This document shows, piece by piece, positions 1-9,642 of a DNA stretch of 64,000 bases. The first letter of the stretch is position 1, and every line of letters begins with the position of its first letter. Source of the stretch: Epilithonimonas hungarica. GTDB lineage: Bacteria; Bacteroidota; Bacteroidia; Flavobacteriales; Weeksellaceae. The translations under genes and the position numbers were made by a program. A model generated the notes under the pieces. It saw only the letters and a program-made list of their open reading frames with translations, was not told the DNA's origin and did not search any database. The stretch is taken from NCBI RefSeq assembly GCF_900102265.1, contig NZ_FNBH01000003.1:124001-188000 (forward strand). The letters run 5' to 3'.

Positions 1-220
1 CTGCGCCTCCTGAAATCAATCCAGGTCTTCCGCCGAGAATTGCTGTCACCAATCCCATTATGAAAGCGGCGTACAACCCCGTCAATGGAGAAAATCCTGC
101 AAGAATCGCAAACGACAAAGATTCCGGGATCATCGTCATTGCAACGGTCAATCCAGCGAATATTTCGTTTCTGTAATTTACTTTTTGGGAGAAATCAAAA
201 AGATTGAGAACTTTCTGCAT
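1..220 (-). CDS. SulP-type anion permease, N-terminal fragment
   Basis: The reverse strand opens with ATG at 220 and runs off the window edge, giving 73 residues of the N-terminus. The translation contains AGLTVAMTMIPESLSFAILA followed by PLTGLYAAF, the first membrane segments typical of SulP (SLC26-like) sulfate or bicarbonate permeases. The family moves inorganic anions across the inner membrane. Substrate and the C-terminal STAS domain cannot be judged because the gene is truncated by the window. Family assignment is fairly secure. Confidence 0.75.
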   Translation of the reverse strand, partial: MQKVLNLFDFSQKVNYRNEIFAGLTVAMTMIPESLSFAILAGFSPLTGLYAAFIMGLVTAILGGRPGLISGGA

Positions 221-264
221 ATCAATTTAAAATGCGAAAATAGGAAGAATTTGGATGAGAAATC

Positions 265-1455
265 TTATTTCGATTGATTCATTTTCAGATAATAAGCCAA
301 GGCTAAACCTAGCATCACAATCCCAATACTGAAAGGGAAAATATAAGGCAAGCCAAATGCATCTGCAACACCGCCAATCAAAGGGCCTGTCACACCAAGA
401 GAAATATCGATAAATAATCCATAACCAGCCAATGCCGAGCCTTGATTGGAAGAAGGAACCGTTTTCATTGCCATAACTCCCAAAGCCGGGAAAATCAATG
501 AAAATCCTAATCCTGTGATTCCGGCACCAATTAATGCGAAATAAGGATGATAAGACAAACTGATAATTGTTAATCCAAGTGCTTCAACTGCTAAACTTAC
601 TATTGCAACGTTGATTCCGCCAAAGCGATTGATCGCATTACTGAAAACTAATCTTGCTGCAACAAATAGAACTCCAAAAACAGATAAGCACATTGCACCG
701 TTTTGCCAATGGTAATAATCATAATAAAGTGTTATGAAAGTAGAGATCGTTGCAAATCCTAAACCTCCCAAAGCCAGACAAAGTCCAAAAGGTGCGACTT
801 TTCCAAGAACATTCCAGAAGGATTTTTGTTCTTCTTCAATCGCGGACCTTTTGTTTGACATATTTTCCTTTGTTCTAGCGAACAGGTAACCAAGAATTCC
901 TAAAATGAAGATCAAGATCCCCAATCCATAAAAACTGAAGTTCTTTATAATCGTAACACCTAAAGAAGCACCTAATGCTAAAGCGCCATAACAAGCAACG
1001 CCATTATAAGAAATGATCTTTGCCGTATGTTTTTCCCCCAGCGCCATAATCGCCCAATTAATGGGACTTGCACCTATCATTCCTTCCGCAGAACCGGTGA
1101 ATAATCTTGTTAGTACCAGAAATCCTAAGCTGACGATCGGTGAAAATTTAAAGTAATATGCCACAATCAGAATAATGCCTGTCAAAGAAAAACTTAGCAT
1201 ACTCGTAAGAACAGCAGATTTAGGCCCTTGATTATCAATGATTTTCCCAGAATAAGCCCGCATCACAAAAGTCATCACATATTGTAAGCTAATTACAATT
1301 CCGGCAACCAACATACTGAATCCAAGACCTTTATTAATGAAAATCGGTAAAATTGAAAGAGACAATCCGATGATGAAGTAACCTATAAAAGTAAAAAATA
1401 CATAGGAAATAATGGAATATGAGAAGTTTTTGCTTTGTCCAATCGCTGCATCCAT
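265..1455 (-). CDS. MFS transporter
   Basis: A 396-residue integral membrane protein with about twelve hydrophobic segments, the size and layout of a major facilitator superfamily permease. A loop between segments 2 and 3 (SGKIIDNQGPKSAVL) resembles the MFS motif A region, and RFGGINVA marks the equivalent loop in the second half. A charged central loop (residues about 195-212) separates the two six-helix halves. The start ATG at 1455 gives a short cytoplasmic N-terminus. Substrate is unknown; the sequence resembles YfcJ/arabinose-efflux-like carriers. It lies 44 bp downstream of the SulP gene start on the same strand and is probably a separate unit. Confidence 0.85.
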   Translation of the reverse strand: MDAAIGQSKNFSYSIISYVFFTFIGYFIIGLSLSILPIFINKGLGFSMLVAGIVISLQYVMTFVMRAYSGKIIDNQGPKSAVLTSMLSFSLTGIILIVAYYFKFSPIVSLGFLVLTRLFTGSAEGMIGASPINWAIMALGEKHTAKIISYNGVACYGALALGASLGVTIIKNFSFYGLGILIFILGILGYLFARTKENMSNKRSAIEEEQKSFWNVLGKVAPFGLCLALGGLGFATISTFITLYYDYYHWQNGAMCLSVFGVLFVAARLVFSNAINRFGGINVAIVSLAVEALGLTIISLSYHPYFALIGAGITGLGFSLIFPALGVMAMKTVPSSNQGSALAGYGLFIDISLGVTGPLIGGVADAFGLPYIFPFSIGIVMLGLALAYYLKMNQSK

Positions 1456-1559
1456 GACATTAAAATCAAAGGTGCAAAATTACCTCTTATAAACTTCTCA
1501 ATAAGAAAGATTACGGTTAATTAATCAATAAATTTTTATAGATGAAATCGATAATTTTA

Positions 1560-2657
1560 TTAATTACTCAAATAATTTGTCATAAATTCTTTGATAACAT
1601 CTAATTCTCCATAAGCCCTTTTAACAATATTACCTTCAGAATCTACCAAAATCTGCAAAGGATAACCAGAAGCATTTAGTTTTTTCGGAAAATCTTTATT
1701 TTTATCAAAATAACTTTCCCAAGTTATATTATTTTTCTTCAGAATTTCGGCTGCTTTGACCATTCTTTCTGGCGTTTGTTCATCAGCAATAGAAATAAAA
1801 TTTACACCTAGATTTTTATATTGATTGTAAAGTTCAACTAACCTAGGCATATCTTCTATACAAGGCTTGCAAAACGTTGCCCAATAATCGATTAAAGTTA
1901 ATTTATAGTTTTTAAATGTTTCTTTTGATAAATGTTTACTGTTATCAAGGTTAACATCAGGAAAAATCTTTTCTGCTTCCAATTTCAAAAGTTTACCGAA
2001 TTCTAAATAAGTGTAAGTTTTTTTGACAGTCATATCAAATAGTTTCAAATTTTCAAAATAAACTGGGTGATAGCCATATCTAGAAAAATCATTAATAATT
2101 TCCCAAAGAGCAACAAAAGATTTAGGGTTCTTCCTGATGTATTTTTGAAGTTCTAGTTCTTTACCTTCCAGATTTTCAGCATCATTACTTTCGTAAGGTT
2201 TTAATCTGCTCTCATAAGGTTTCAGTATTGCACTCAGTTTATCATATTCGAAATTAGCAGGAGATGAAGACAAAAGTTCAAAATTCAATTTGTCATCTTT
2301 AAGTAACAATTTCAAAGTCCCGCTCTCAACAAAAAAAGGCTGCGATTGCATTCCGGAATTTTTAACCGTATCATAATAAGAAATTGCTGCTGGTTGAGGA
2401 TAATCAAAGTTTGTTATTATTTTTACAGTTCCTTTTGCTGACAATTTCATATCGCCTTGCTCCGCCAGTTTTTTCGAACCTTCAACTGTGAATTTATAGT
2501 GGTGCAAGAGATGAGTATTTCTAGCAGCAGAAGGGTAAGTTACAAAGATGGTGTCAAGTTTTAAATTTGGTGCAACAATTTCCAAGCTTGAACTTTTTTG
2601 TGAATAATATAATTGAAATGATAGTGAGATCAATAAAAGGATAAGATGTTTTTTCAT
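1560..2657 (-). CDS. TlpA-like thioredoxin-fold thiol oxidoreductase, exported
   Basis: The open frame extends further upstream, but ATG at 2657 is preferred because it places a signal peptide (MKKHLILLLISLSFQLYYS) at the N-terminus; the protein is then 365 residues. The C-terminal third is a thioredoxin/AhpC-TSA domain with the active site FCKPC near residue 262 and the cis-Pro region (SGYPLQILVD). The N-terminal 200 residues are a Bacteroidota-type extension without clear motif. The family reduces or exchanges disulfides in the periplasm. It is transcribed away from the glycosyltransferase gene at 2752. Confidence 0.8.
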   Translation of the reverse strand: MKKHLILLLISLSFQLYYSQKSSSLEIVAPNLKLDTIFVTYPSAARNTHLLHHYKFTVEGSKKLAEQGDMKLSAKGTVKIITNFDYPQPAAISYYDTVKNSGMQSQPFFVESGTLKLLLKDDKLNFELLSSSPANFEYDKLSAILKPYESRLKPYESNDAENLEGKELELQKYIRKNPKSFVALWEIINDFSRYGYHPVYFENLKLFDMTVKKTYTYLEFGKLLKLEAEKIFPDVNLDNSKHLSKETFKNYKLTLIDYWATFCKPCIEDMPRLVELYNQYKNLGVNFISIADEQTPERMVKAAEILKKNNITWESYFDKNKDFPKKLNASGYPLQILVDSEGNIVKRAYGELDVIKEFMTNYLSN

Positions 2658-2751
2658 TGGAATTTTAATTGATTTTAAAAATACATTTTTTTTGTAAAAG
2701 AAAATATTAGAAAATCTGTAACTTTCGGCTTCTAAATTTTTTGAATTCGAT

Positions 2752-3663
2752 TTGAAATTCCTCATTATCATTCCAACTCACAACGAAGAAAATAACATTC
2801 TTCCCTGTCTCGAATCTCTGAAAAACCAGAGTTTTCAGGATTTTATTTGTGTCGTCGTGAATGATGGTTCGACTGATAGGACTCAACAAATTATAATAAA
2901 CTTCAAGCTTTCAACTTCCAATTTCCAACTTTTAGATCTCGAAAGGTCCCAACACGAGCCGGGAGCCAAGGTTGTGAGAACCTTTAACAAAGGTTTGGAA
3001 TCTGTTGATTGGAAAAGCTTTGATGTGATTTGTAAGTATGATGCGGACATTGTCTTTCCTCAGAATTATCTGGAGAAAATTAATCAAGTCTTCGAAACAA
3101 ATCCGAAAACGGGAATCGCTTCAGGCTTGGTGTATATCAGGAATTACAAACAAAATCCTGAGATCAAAAACCTCAGAAATCCGAATGAAAACTGGGCAGA
3201 TTTCAGTAATAAAAATCAGGAATGGATCTTCGAAAATCTGTCTTCCAAAAATCACGTTCGCGGTCCGATAAAAGCCTACAGGAAAGAGTGCTTTGAAGAT
3301 ATGGATGGTTTGCGGGCTGTTCTGGGCTGGGACAATCTCGATATTTTACTGGCTAAAAAAAGTAATTGGGAAGTTGTTACTGTCAAAGAACTTTGGGTAA
3401 AACATCTTCGCCCGACGGCTTACAAATACAAATCTCAAAAGGCGGAAAAACTCGGTCAGTATTTTTATAACATCGGTTTGAATTTGCCTTTGGCAATGAT
3501 CTCTTCAGCAAAATCCAGTTTTAAAAACCGTTCTGTAAAAGAATTTTTCATTACCATCAATTCTTTTCTGAAACAAAAAGAAAAACGAGATCTCAGCAAA
3601 GAAGAGATACAATTCATCCGAAATCTGCGCTGGAAAGAGTTTTTCAGAAATTTTGGTTTATGA
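2752..3663 (+). CDS. Glycosyltransferase family 2
   Basis: This 303-residue protein starts at a TTG codon; the first residues (MKFLIIIPTHNEENN) are the standard beginning of a GT-A fold GT2 enzyme, so no upstream ATG is needed. VVNDGSTDRT binds the nucleotide sugar and YDADIVFP near residue 97 carries the metal-binding DxD-like motif. A region around residue 195 (GWDNLDILLAKK) fits the acceptor-side catalytic segment. It overlaps the next gene by 4 bp (ATGA), so the two are translationally coupled. Likely role is cell-surface glycan or lipid glycosylation; donor and acceptor are not predictable. Confidence 0.85.
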   Translation: MKFLIIIPTHNEENNILPCLESLKNQSFQDFICVVVNDGSTDRTQQIIINFKLSTSNFQLLDLERSQHEPGAKVVRTFNKGLESVDWKSFDVICKYDADIVFPQNYLEKINQVFETNPKTGIASGLVYIRNYKQNPEIKNLRNPNENWADFSNKNQEWIFENLSSKNHVRGPIKAYRKECFEDMDGLRAVLGWDNLDILLAKKSNWEVVTVKELWVKHLRPTAYKYKSQKAEKLGQYFYNIGLNLPLAMISSAKSSFKNRSVKEFFITINSFLKQKEKRDLSKEEIQFIRNLRWKEFFRNFGL

Positions 3664-4718
3664 AAAAAATCGCTTACATAGAACTCGATACGCATGCAGA
3701 ATTAGCAACCAATTTTTATGAATTGACCAAAGATTCTGATGAGATTTCTGTGGATTTCTACTTCTCCGAAAAGATTTTTAAATTCCTGAATATTAATGAG
3801 AAAAATGTTTTCCTAACCGATTATTCTCAACTCTTGGAAGTCTTGGAAAAGGAAAAATATGGTTTGATCATCATTGGAACCGTTCATCGCCATTTTATTT
3901 TCTATAAAGCGATCGTGCAGAAATTCAACACAGCGATTATTGTTCATAATCTGAATTTTACCAAAGCTTCAAAATGGGAATTATGTAAAAGTATTTTCAA
4001 AAAAGATTTTAAATATCGTCTGAAATTATTCCTGAAAGAAGGACTTTTGGAAGCTCCGGAAGTTTATCGGAAAGCAAAATATCTTTTGGGAATTGATGAA
4101 TTGATGTCGAATAATAGTAATCTGAGATTTTTACCGATTTTTTTCAATCAATTTGATACTCAAAGCCCTCAACAAGAAACAATTAGAATTGTGATTCCCG
4201 GAGCTGTTTCCCAAAGCAGAAGAGATTATGATTCATTTTTTGAAAAATTGAAACAGTTCAAAAATACAGGGATCAATTATAAAATTATCTTACTTGGAAA
4301 AGCTTCTGAAAAAGAATTGAAAAAGTTAAAGCTACTTTCGGATAATATTCCAAAATTTATTGCAATTCAATATTTTGAAGAAAAAATAAAACAAGATGTT
4401 TTTGATGATTGGATGAGAAAGGCAAACGTTTTGTATTGTCCGGTTCAAAATGAAACTGAGTTCTTTTCAATCAAAGAAATCTATGGAAAAACAAAGATTA
4501 GTGGCAATATTGGTGATGCTATCAAATATGGAAAACCAGCAATTTTTCCTTCAACTTATGATTCAGATCTAGAATTTATTATCAAAGAAAAACAGGATTT
4601 GCAAACGCAGCTTTCAGAAGTGAGGAATCTGAAATTCGATTTCCGATCATACTCATTAGAAAATGTTTCAAAAAAAATAACGATATTAGTTGATACATTG
4701 ATCAACAAAAATATTTAG
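3660..4718 (+). CDS. Putative glycosyltransferase-like protein
   Basis: A 352-residue soluble protein without signal peptide. The layout suggests two Rossmann-like halves: an N-terminal half ending near IIVHNLNF and a C-terminal half beginning with RIVIPGAVSQSRRDY, similar in style to GT4 enzymes, with an acidic pocket segment (YGKTKISGNIGDAIKYGKP) near residue 280 that could hold the nucleotide. ATGA overlap with the preceding GT2 gene supports a shared role in surface glycan synthesis. I do not recognise a specific family; the GT-B reading is an inference. Confidence 0.55.
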   Translation: MKKIAYIELDTHAELATNFYELTKDSDEISVDFYFSEKIFKFLNINEKNVFLTDYSQLLEVLEKEKYGLIIIGTVHRHFIFYKAIVQKFNTAIIVHNLNFTKASKWELCKSIFKKDFKYRLKLFLKEGLLEAPEVYRKAKYLLGIDELMSNNSNLRFLPIFFNQFDTQSPQQETIRIVIPGAVSQSRRDYDSFFEKLKQFKNTGINYKIILLGKASEKELKKLKLLSDNIPKFIAIQYFEEKIKQDVFDDWMRKANVLYCPVQNETEFFSIKEIYGKTKISGNIGDAIKYGKPAIFPSTYDSDLEFIIKEKQDLQTQLSEVRNLKFDFRSYSLENVSKKITILVDTLINKNI

Positions 4719-4901
4719 ATGAAAAATCATACACTAATTGCAATTATTTCTTTGGTGACCCTCACATTAACCCATTTGTTTTATCTATTTCCTCAGATAG
4801 GTTTTTCTCAAAATACTTACATGATAACCAATATGTTACAGGTTTTGAGTTATGCCGGATTAACCGCTTTTTTCATTAAATTGTATCAAAAACAGAAATA
4901 A
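4719..4901 (+). CDS. Small two-segment membrane protein
   Basis: A 60-residue ORF whose ATG follows the upstream stop codon without a gap. It has two hydrophobic stretches, roughly residues 5-27 and 35-55, and a basic C-terminus (KLYQKQK). The immediate junctions on both sides indicate cotranscription with the glycosyltransferase genes and the next membrane protein. No recognised family. Confidence 0.6.
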   Translation: MKNHTLIAIISLVTLTLTHLFYLFPQIGFSQNTYMITNMLQVLSYAGLTAFFIKLYQKQK

Positions 4902-4902
4902 T

Positions 4903-5247
4903 ATGAACGAAGAATTTAATAAGTTATTTGATATTAAGGAAGATAAGGAGGATAGACCAACCGTTCAAATTACCAATCAAAAAATAATAGTTCATGCATT
5001 GATAAGAACTATCATTCTGTTAGTTGCAGGAGTTGCGAGTTGTTTACTTTTATTTGTGGCTGCTTACGATTCGCAAGTCGGTCTTGGAGTTTTAGCACTT
5101 ATGATCGTTATTGGTTGGTTTGTTCTTATGATAATGGAAGCGATCAGATTAAGCAGAAGCAATAAAACGCAACTTTCTACAGCTAATGCAATTTTAATTG
5201 GATTGGCAATATTGTTGATTCTTATGCTGGTCTCAAATATTAAATAG
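4903..5247 (+). CDS. Small membrane protein of unknown function
   Basis: A 114-residue protein one base downstream of the previous stop. An acidic N-terminal 35 residues (NKLFDIKEDKED) precedes three hydrophobic segments at about 37-55, 60-80 and 93-112. No catalytic motif is visible. Tight spacing places it as the last gene of the glycosyltransferase operon; it ends 17 bp before the convergent FUSC gene. Confidence 0.65.
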   Translation: MNEEFNKLFDIKEDKEDRPTVQITNQKIIVHALIRTIILLVAGVASCLLLFVAAYDSQVGLGVLALMIVIGWFVLMIMEAIRLSRSNKTQLSTANAILIGLAILLILMLVSNIK

Positions 5248-5264
5248 GTTTGATCCTGAACTTT

Positions 5265-6344
5265 TCATTTTTGAAAGCTCTTTCTCAAAACAACTTTTGA
5301 CTTTCTCAAATGTTTTATAGAATTGAACCTAATTCTTTCATTATACAAAAACCATCCACCAACACAACCAATCGCACTTCCGATTAAAATCTCCAATAAT
5401 CTCATTTTTAGAAGATAATCAGGATTAAGTGAAGTGGAACTTCCGGTTTCAGCAAGCAGGATTCCCATTGGTGTCAGAAACATTACCGCCAAAGCATAAT
5501 GTCTTGTGATCAGCATTTCCACAATGATTTGAAGACAGATAATAGCCACGCAGATCCATAAAATATCATTCACGTAAGAGAAGATAAACCATGCAATTCC
5601 GAGTCCTATAATGGTTCCAATGATCCTGTGCAAGCCTCTTTTCCAGATATGATATTGATTCACACCTTGTAAGACCGCTAAGCTGGAAATTGGAATCCAA
5701 TAAGGATATTCGAGTTTAAAGATCTGCCCAACCAAAACCGAAGCAAACATACAAATTCCAATAATAAAAGATTCTACAAGATTTACGTAAGGATTGATCT
5801 GGAAAGTTGTTAAAACAGACTTTGATTCTTTCTTGTTTTTTAATAAGCTATAGATCAAACAAATAAGGCAAGCGTTCAAAGTCCCGATAGTAAAAATCCC
5901 GATTTTTTGAGGAATTGCCTCGGGATGATGTGGAAGTCCAATCGCCATTGAAGCCATCATTATGAAGAAAAAACTTCCTGGCGATTTCAGATTGAAATAC
6001 CTCACTATATAATAAGCAATTGCCGAAAAAATACCGAAAGCAAAAGGCGCAATCCACATATTAAAACTAAAGACCAATCCAAAAATATAAGAAATAATCA
6101 TCCCGAAAGAACAAACAAACATCTTCATCATTATCTCAAAAATGTCTTTGCTATTCGGAATGTAAAGGATGACCAATCCGGCTAAACTTGCTGTAAGAGC
6201 GGACCTGACATCAGCAAAAAAATATCCGAATAATAACGGAATTCCCACTGCAAGTCCTGCAAGAAAAGGAATGTGCCAACTTCTGGGTGAAGGTTTCAGT
6301 ACAAAAAAAGAACTGATTTCTTTTTTGATATAATTGATTTTCAA
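5265..6344 (-). CDS. FUSC family membrane protein (YccS/aromatic acid exporter-like)
   Basis: A 359-residue protein with two blocks of hydrophobic helices separated by a basic loop (LKNKKESKS near residue 170). The segment YWIPISSLAVLQG followed by HRIIGTIIGLGIAWF in the second block is the fusaric-acid-resistance (FUSC) signature, and residues 300-340 repeat the pattern. The family is linked to export of aromatic acids or envelope integrity. It lacks the large soluble domain of full-length YccS. It is divergent from the helicase gene at 6501. Confidence 0.75.
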   Translation of the reverse strand: MKINYIKKEISSFFVLKPSPRSWHIPFLAGLAVGIPLLFGYFFADVRSALTASLAGLVILYIPNSKDIFEIMMKMFVCSFGMIISYIFGLVFSFNMWIAPFAFGIFSAIAYYIVRYFNLKSPGSFFFIMMASMAIGLPHHPEAIPQKIGIFTIGTLNACLICLIYSLLKNKKESKSVLTTFQINPYVNLVESFIIGICMFASVLVGQIFKLEYPYWIPISSLAVLQGVNQYHIWKRGLHRIIGTIIGLGIAWFIFSYVNDILWICVAIICLQIIVEMLITRHYALAVMFLTPMGILLAETGSSTSLNPDYLLKMRLLEILIGSAIGCVGGWFLYNERIRFNSIKHLRKSKVVLRKSFQK

Positions 6345-6391
6345 TGGATTGATTTTTACTTTAGAATTAGATTTTGGCAGTCATAACTTGT

Positions 6392-6476
6392 TATTTTTGC
6401 CAATGCAAAATTACTAATAATCATCCAATATCAACTTCTGAGGCAATGATAAATTGTTTAAAAATCGCTATTTTTG
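6392..6476 (+). promoter_or_regulatory. Candidate -7 promoter boxes before the helicase gene
   Basis: Two matches to the Bacteroidota -7 consensus TAnnTTTG read TATTTTTG at 6392-6399 and 6469-6476, the second 24 bp before the helicase ATG. Neither has a well-spaced TTTG -33 box, so these are weak predictions. Confidence 0.3.
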
Positions 6477-6500
6477 TTACCTTAAAATTTTGAAACCAAA

Positions 6501-8831
6501 ATGGATTATCTGAAAGGATTGAATGAGCCACAGTTTGAAGCAGTTACAACATTAGAAGGACCTTTGATGGTTTTGGCAGGCGCAGGTTCCGGCAAAACAC
6601 GAGTTCTGACGATGAGGATTGCTCACCTTATTACCAATGGAATTGACCCTTTCAATATTTTGGCTTTGACCTTTACCAACAAAGCGGCGAAGGAAATGAA
6701 AGAACGTATCGCAAAACTTGTAGGAGACAGCAATGCGCGTTCGCTTTGGATGGGAACTTTTCACTCGGTTTTTGCGAGAATTCTTAGAATCGAAGGTCAT
6801 TATCTTGGTTATCCGTCCAATTTTACGATTTATGATACGCAAGATGCTCTCAATGTTCTGAAAAAGGTCATCAAGGATTTGGGAATAGACGCTGAAATCT
6901 ACAAAGCGAAAAAAGTAATGTCCAGAATTTCTCAATATAAAAACAATCTCATTACGGTTAATGCTTATTTCAACAATCCGGAATTGATGGAAGCTGACGA
7001 AAGAGCCAATATGAAACACATGGGAGAAGTTTACAGAAAATATGTGGAAGCTTGTTTCAAAAATGGCGCAATGGATTTTGATGATTTGTTATTGAAAACC
7101 AACGAATTACTGACTCGTTTCCCTGAGGTTTTAGCCAAATATCAGGACAGATTCCGATATATTTTGGTGGATGAGTATCAAGATACAAACCATTCTCAAT
7201 ATTTGATTGTCAAAGCTTTAGCTTCGAAGTTTGAAAATATTTGTGTCGTTGGAGATGATGCACAATCGATTTATTCTTTCCGTGGTGCGAATATTTATAA
7301 CATCTTGAATTTCAAAAAGGATTATCCTGATGCAGTTACAGTTTCTTTGGAACAGAATTATCGTTCTACGCAGAATATTGTAGATGCAGCGAATGTTGTG
7401 ATTTCTAAAAACTTACAACAATTCAAGAAAAATGTTTTCAGTGAGAATGAAGTTGGGGAAAAAATAAAAATTTACCGAAGTCTTTCTGATGCTGACGAAG
7501 CCAATTTCGTTTCTGCTAATATTTACGAATTGCACAATACGCAACAGCGCCATTTCTCGGATTTTGCGATTCTTTACAGAACCAATTCTCAGACGAGAGC
7601 ATTTGAAGATGCACTTAGAAAAAAGAATATTCCGTACAAAGTTTATGGCGGATTGTCTTTCTATCAAAGGAAAGAAGTTAAAGATTTACTGGCTTATTTG
7701 AGGATTTTGGTTAATGAAAATGATTCTGAAGCGTTGTCAAGAATCATCAATTATCCGGCAAGAGGAATTGGTGAAACCACTCAAAATAAATTGGTTGTTT
7801 TTGCAGATTCTCAGAATCTATCAGTTTCTCAAGTTCTTGATAATCTTGGTTTTTATGCACCACAATTAGGTCTTAATAATGGGATTCTTACCAAATTGGG
7901 CGATTTTTGGGCGATGATAAAAGCGTTCCAAGTAATGTTGAAAACAGATAATGTTTACGATGTTGCAATGGAAGTTGCTAAACGAAGTGGTTTGATTAAG
8001 TTCTTGAAAGAAGACGCAACTCCGGAAGGGATTTCCAGAGTAGAGAATATTCAGGAATTACTGAACTCGATGCAAGGTTTTATTGATGAACAGATTCAGA
8101 TTGAAGATGGCGACCCGAGTTTATCCAACTTTATGGAGAATATTGCACTTTCGGCTGACACTCAAACTGACAAAGATGATGATACGAACAAAGTTTCATT
8201 GATGACGATTCACTTGTCCAAAGGCTTGGAATTTCCAATCGTTCATCTAGTTGGACTCGAGGAAAATCTTTTCCCAAGTTTTATGAGTTCTGCGACCAGA
8301 GAGGATTTGGAAGAGGAAAGACGTTTGTTTTATGTAGCATTGACCAGAGCAGAAAAACAAGTATTTTTCAGTTACGCCGTTTCCAGATTTCAATGGGGTA
8401 AAATCACTGATGCTGAACCTTCAAGATTTTTAAGCGAAATTGATTCTCACTACCTAGAAATGATAAATCCTGTTGCAGAACTGAAATTTATCAATCGTTC
8501 CGGACTTGATTCTAGTATTTTTGACGAAACACCTTCAGAACCTCGATTTTATAAAAAGAAAGAGGAGAAAAAAACGCTGGAAAGAAATACCAATGTTCCA
8601 CCTCCGAAAAAAACATTGAAACCTGTTGCAACTGCAAGAATTATCAATCCTGCAGGACAATCTTCACAAGATATAGAAGTAGGAGATATGGTAAGACACG
8701 ACCGTTTTGGAGTCGGCAAAGTGGAGTTTTTGGACGGAACAGACCCACAAAATATCAAAGCTAAAGTAATTTTTGCCAACGAAGGCGAGAAAAACCTTAT
8801 TCTGAAATTTGCTAAATTGACGAAGATATAA
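6501..8831 (+). CDS. pcrA: UvrD/PcrA-type superfamily 1A DNA helicase
   Basis: A 776-residue 3'-5' DNA helicase for nucleotide excision repair, mismatch repair or replication restart. Motif I (AGAGSGKT) is at residues 26-33, motif Ia at TFTNKAAKEM, motif II (VDEYQDTN) near 223, motif III (DDAQSIYSFRGA) near 252, QNYRS motif IV, motif V (TIHLSKGLEF) near 568 and motif VI (YVALTRAE) near 612. The C-terminal 45 residues (VGDMVRHDRFGVGKV) form the Tudor-like RNA-polymerase-contact domain typical of PcrA/UvrD and absent from Rep. It is monocistronic or leads lolD, 73 bp downstream. Confidence 0.95.
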   Translation: MDYLKGLNEPQFEAVTTLEGPLMVLAGAGSGKTRVLTMRIAHLITNGIDPFNILALTFTNKAAKEMKERIAKLVGDSNARSLWMGTFHSVFARILRIEGHYLGYPSNFTIYDTQDALNVLKKVIKDLGIDAEIYKAKKVMSRISQYKNNLITVNAYFNNPELMEADERANMKHMGEVYRKYVEACFKNGAMDFDDLLLKTNELLTRFPEVLAKYQDRFRYILVDEYQDTNHSQYLIVKALASKFENICVVGDDAQSIYSFRGANIYNILNFKKDYPDAVTVSLEQNYRSTQNIVDAANVVISKNLQQFKKNVFSENEVGEKIKIYRSLSDADEANFVSANIYELHNTQQRHFSDFAILYRTNSQTRAFEDALRKKNIPYKVYGGLSFYQRKEVKDLLAYLRILVNENDSEALSRIINYPARGIGETTQNKLVVFADSQNLSVSQVLDNLGFYAPQLGLNNGILTKLGDFWAMIKAFQVMLKTDNVYDVAMEVAKRSGLIKFLKEDATPEGISRVENIQELLNSMQGFIDEQIQIEDGDPSLSNFMENIALSADTQTDKDDDTNKVSLMTIHLSKGLEFPIVHLVGLEENLFPSFMSSATREDLEEERRLFYVALTRAEKQVFFSYAVSRFQWGKITDAEPSRFLSEIDSHYLEMINPVAELKFINRSGLDSSIFDETPSEPRFYKKKEEKKTLERNTNVPPPKKTLKPVATARIINPAGQSSQDIEVGDMVRHDRFGVGKVEFLDGTDPQNIKAKVIFANEGEKNLILKFAKLTKI

Positions 8832-8848
8832 ATGAGATGATTTGATAA

Positions 8849-8872
8849 TTCGATAATGAGCTGATTATCGAA
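8849..8872. repeat. Inverted repeat in the helicase-lolD spacer
   Basis: TTCGATAAT (8849-8857) and ATTATCGAA (8864-8872) form a 9-bp perfect stem with a 6-nt loop inside a spacer built from variations on GATAATTTG-type phrases. No T-run follows, so it is not a standard terminator. Confidence 0.5.
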
Positions 8873-8904
8873 TCAACAAATTCTCAAATTAACACATTAA
8901 ATAA

Positions 8905-9573
8905 ATGATTCGAGCAAAAAACATACATAAATTCTACGGAACTCTGGAAGTTCTGAAAGGTGTGGATATCCATATAAAACCAAGCGAAGTGGTTTCTATC
9001 GTTGGCGAATCCGGAGCTGGAAAATCGACATTGCTTCAGATCTTGGGAACTTTGGACAAACCTTCGGATATCGATAAATATAAGACAGAAATAACTTTGG
9101 ATGGGAATTCTTATCTGAAAATGAAAGATAAGGAATTATCCAAATTCCGAAATAAAAACATTGGTTTCGTTTTCCAAAATCATCAGCTTTTACCAGAGTT
9201 CACAGCTTTGGAAAATGTTTTGTTACCGTCAAGGATAGGCGGGATCTCTGAAAAGGAAGTGATTGAAAAGGCACATTCGTTATTTGAAGACCTTAATATT
9301 GCAAGCCGATTGCATCACAAACCTTCAGAATTGTCCGGAGGAGAAGCACAAAGAGTTGCGGTTGCCAGAGCGCTGATCAATTCTCCAAAAATCATTTTTG
9401 CTGATGAACCAACAGGAAACCTCGATTCTAAAAATGCAGATGCGCTTCATCAATTATTTTTTGATTTGAGAGACAAATATCAGCAGACATTTGTGATTGT
9501 CACACATAATTCTGTCTTGGCAGAAAGCACGGACAGAAAACTGGTAATGAAAGATGGGCAGATCGTTTTGTAA
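8905..9573 (+). CDS. lolD: LolD-type ABC transporter ATPase
   Basis: A 222-residue ATPase of the LolCDE/MacB group, which powers lipoprotein release from the inner membrane. Walker A (GESGAGKST) is at residues 34-42, the Q-loop at [12 protein letters not shown], signature LSGGEAQRV near 144, Walker B (IIFADEPTG) near 165 and the switch His in VTHN near 200. Length and the [11 protein letters not shown] segment match LolD. The permease partner is not in this window, which is common in Bacteroidota. Confidence 0.88.
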   Translation: MIRAKNIHKFYGTLEVLKGVDIHIKPSEVVSIVGESGAGKSTLLQILGTLDKPSDIDKYKTEITLDGNSYLKMKDKELSKFRNKNIGFVFQNHQLLPEFTALENVLLPSRIGGISEKEVIEKAHSLFEDLNIASRLHHKPSELSGGEAQRVAVARALINSPKIIFADEPTGNLDSKNADALHQLFFDLRDKYQQTFVIVTHNSVLAESTDRKLVMKDGQIVL

Positions 9574-9642
9574 CTAAAATAATAATTGAAATTCATATTA
9601 TTTTTTATAATTATTCGTTTTGAATCATAAACTAATATTTTC

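Noticed and set aside
6552-7019. A 155-codon minus-strand frame inside the helicase gene
   Set aside because: It is antisense to conserved helicase motifs and has no protein-like features.
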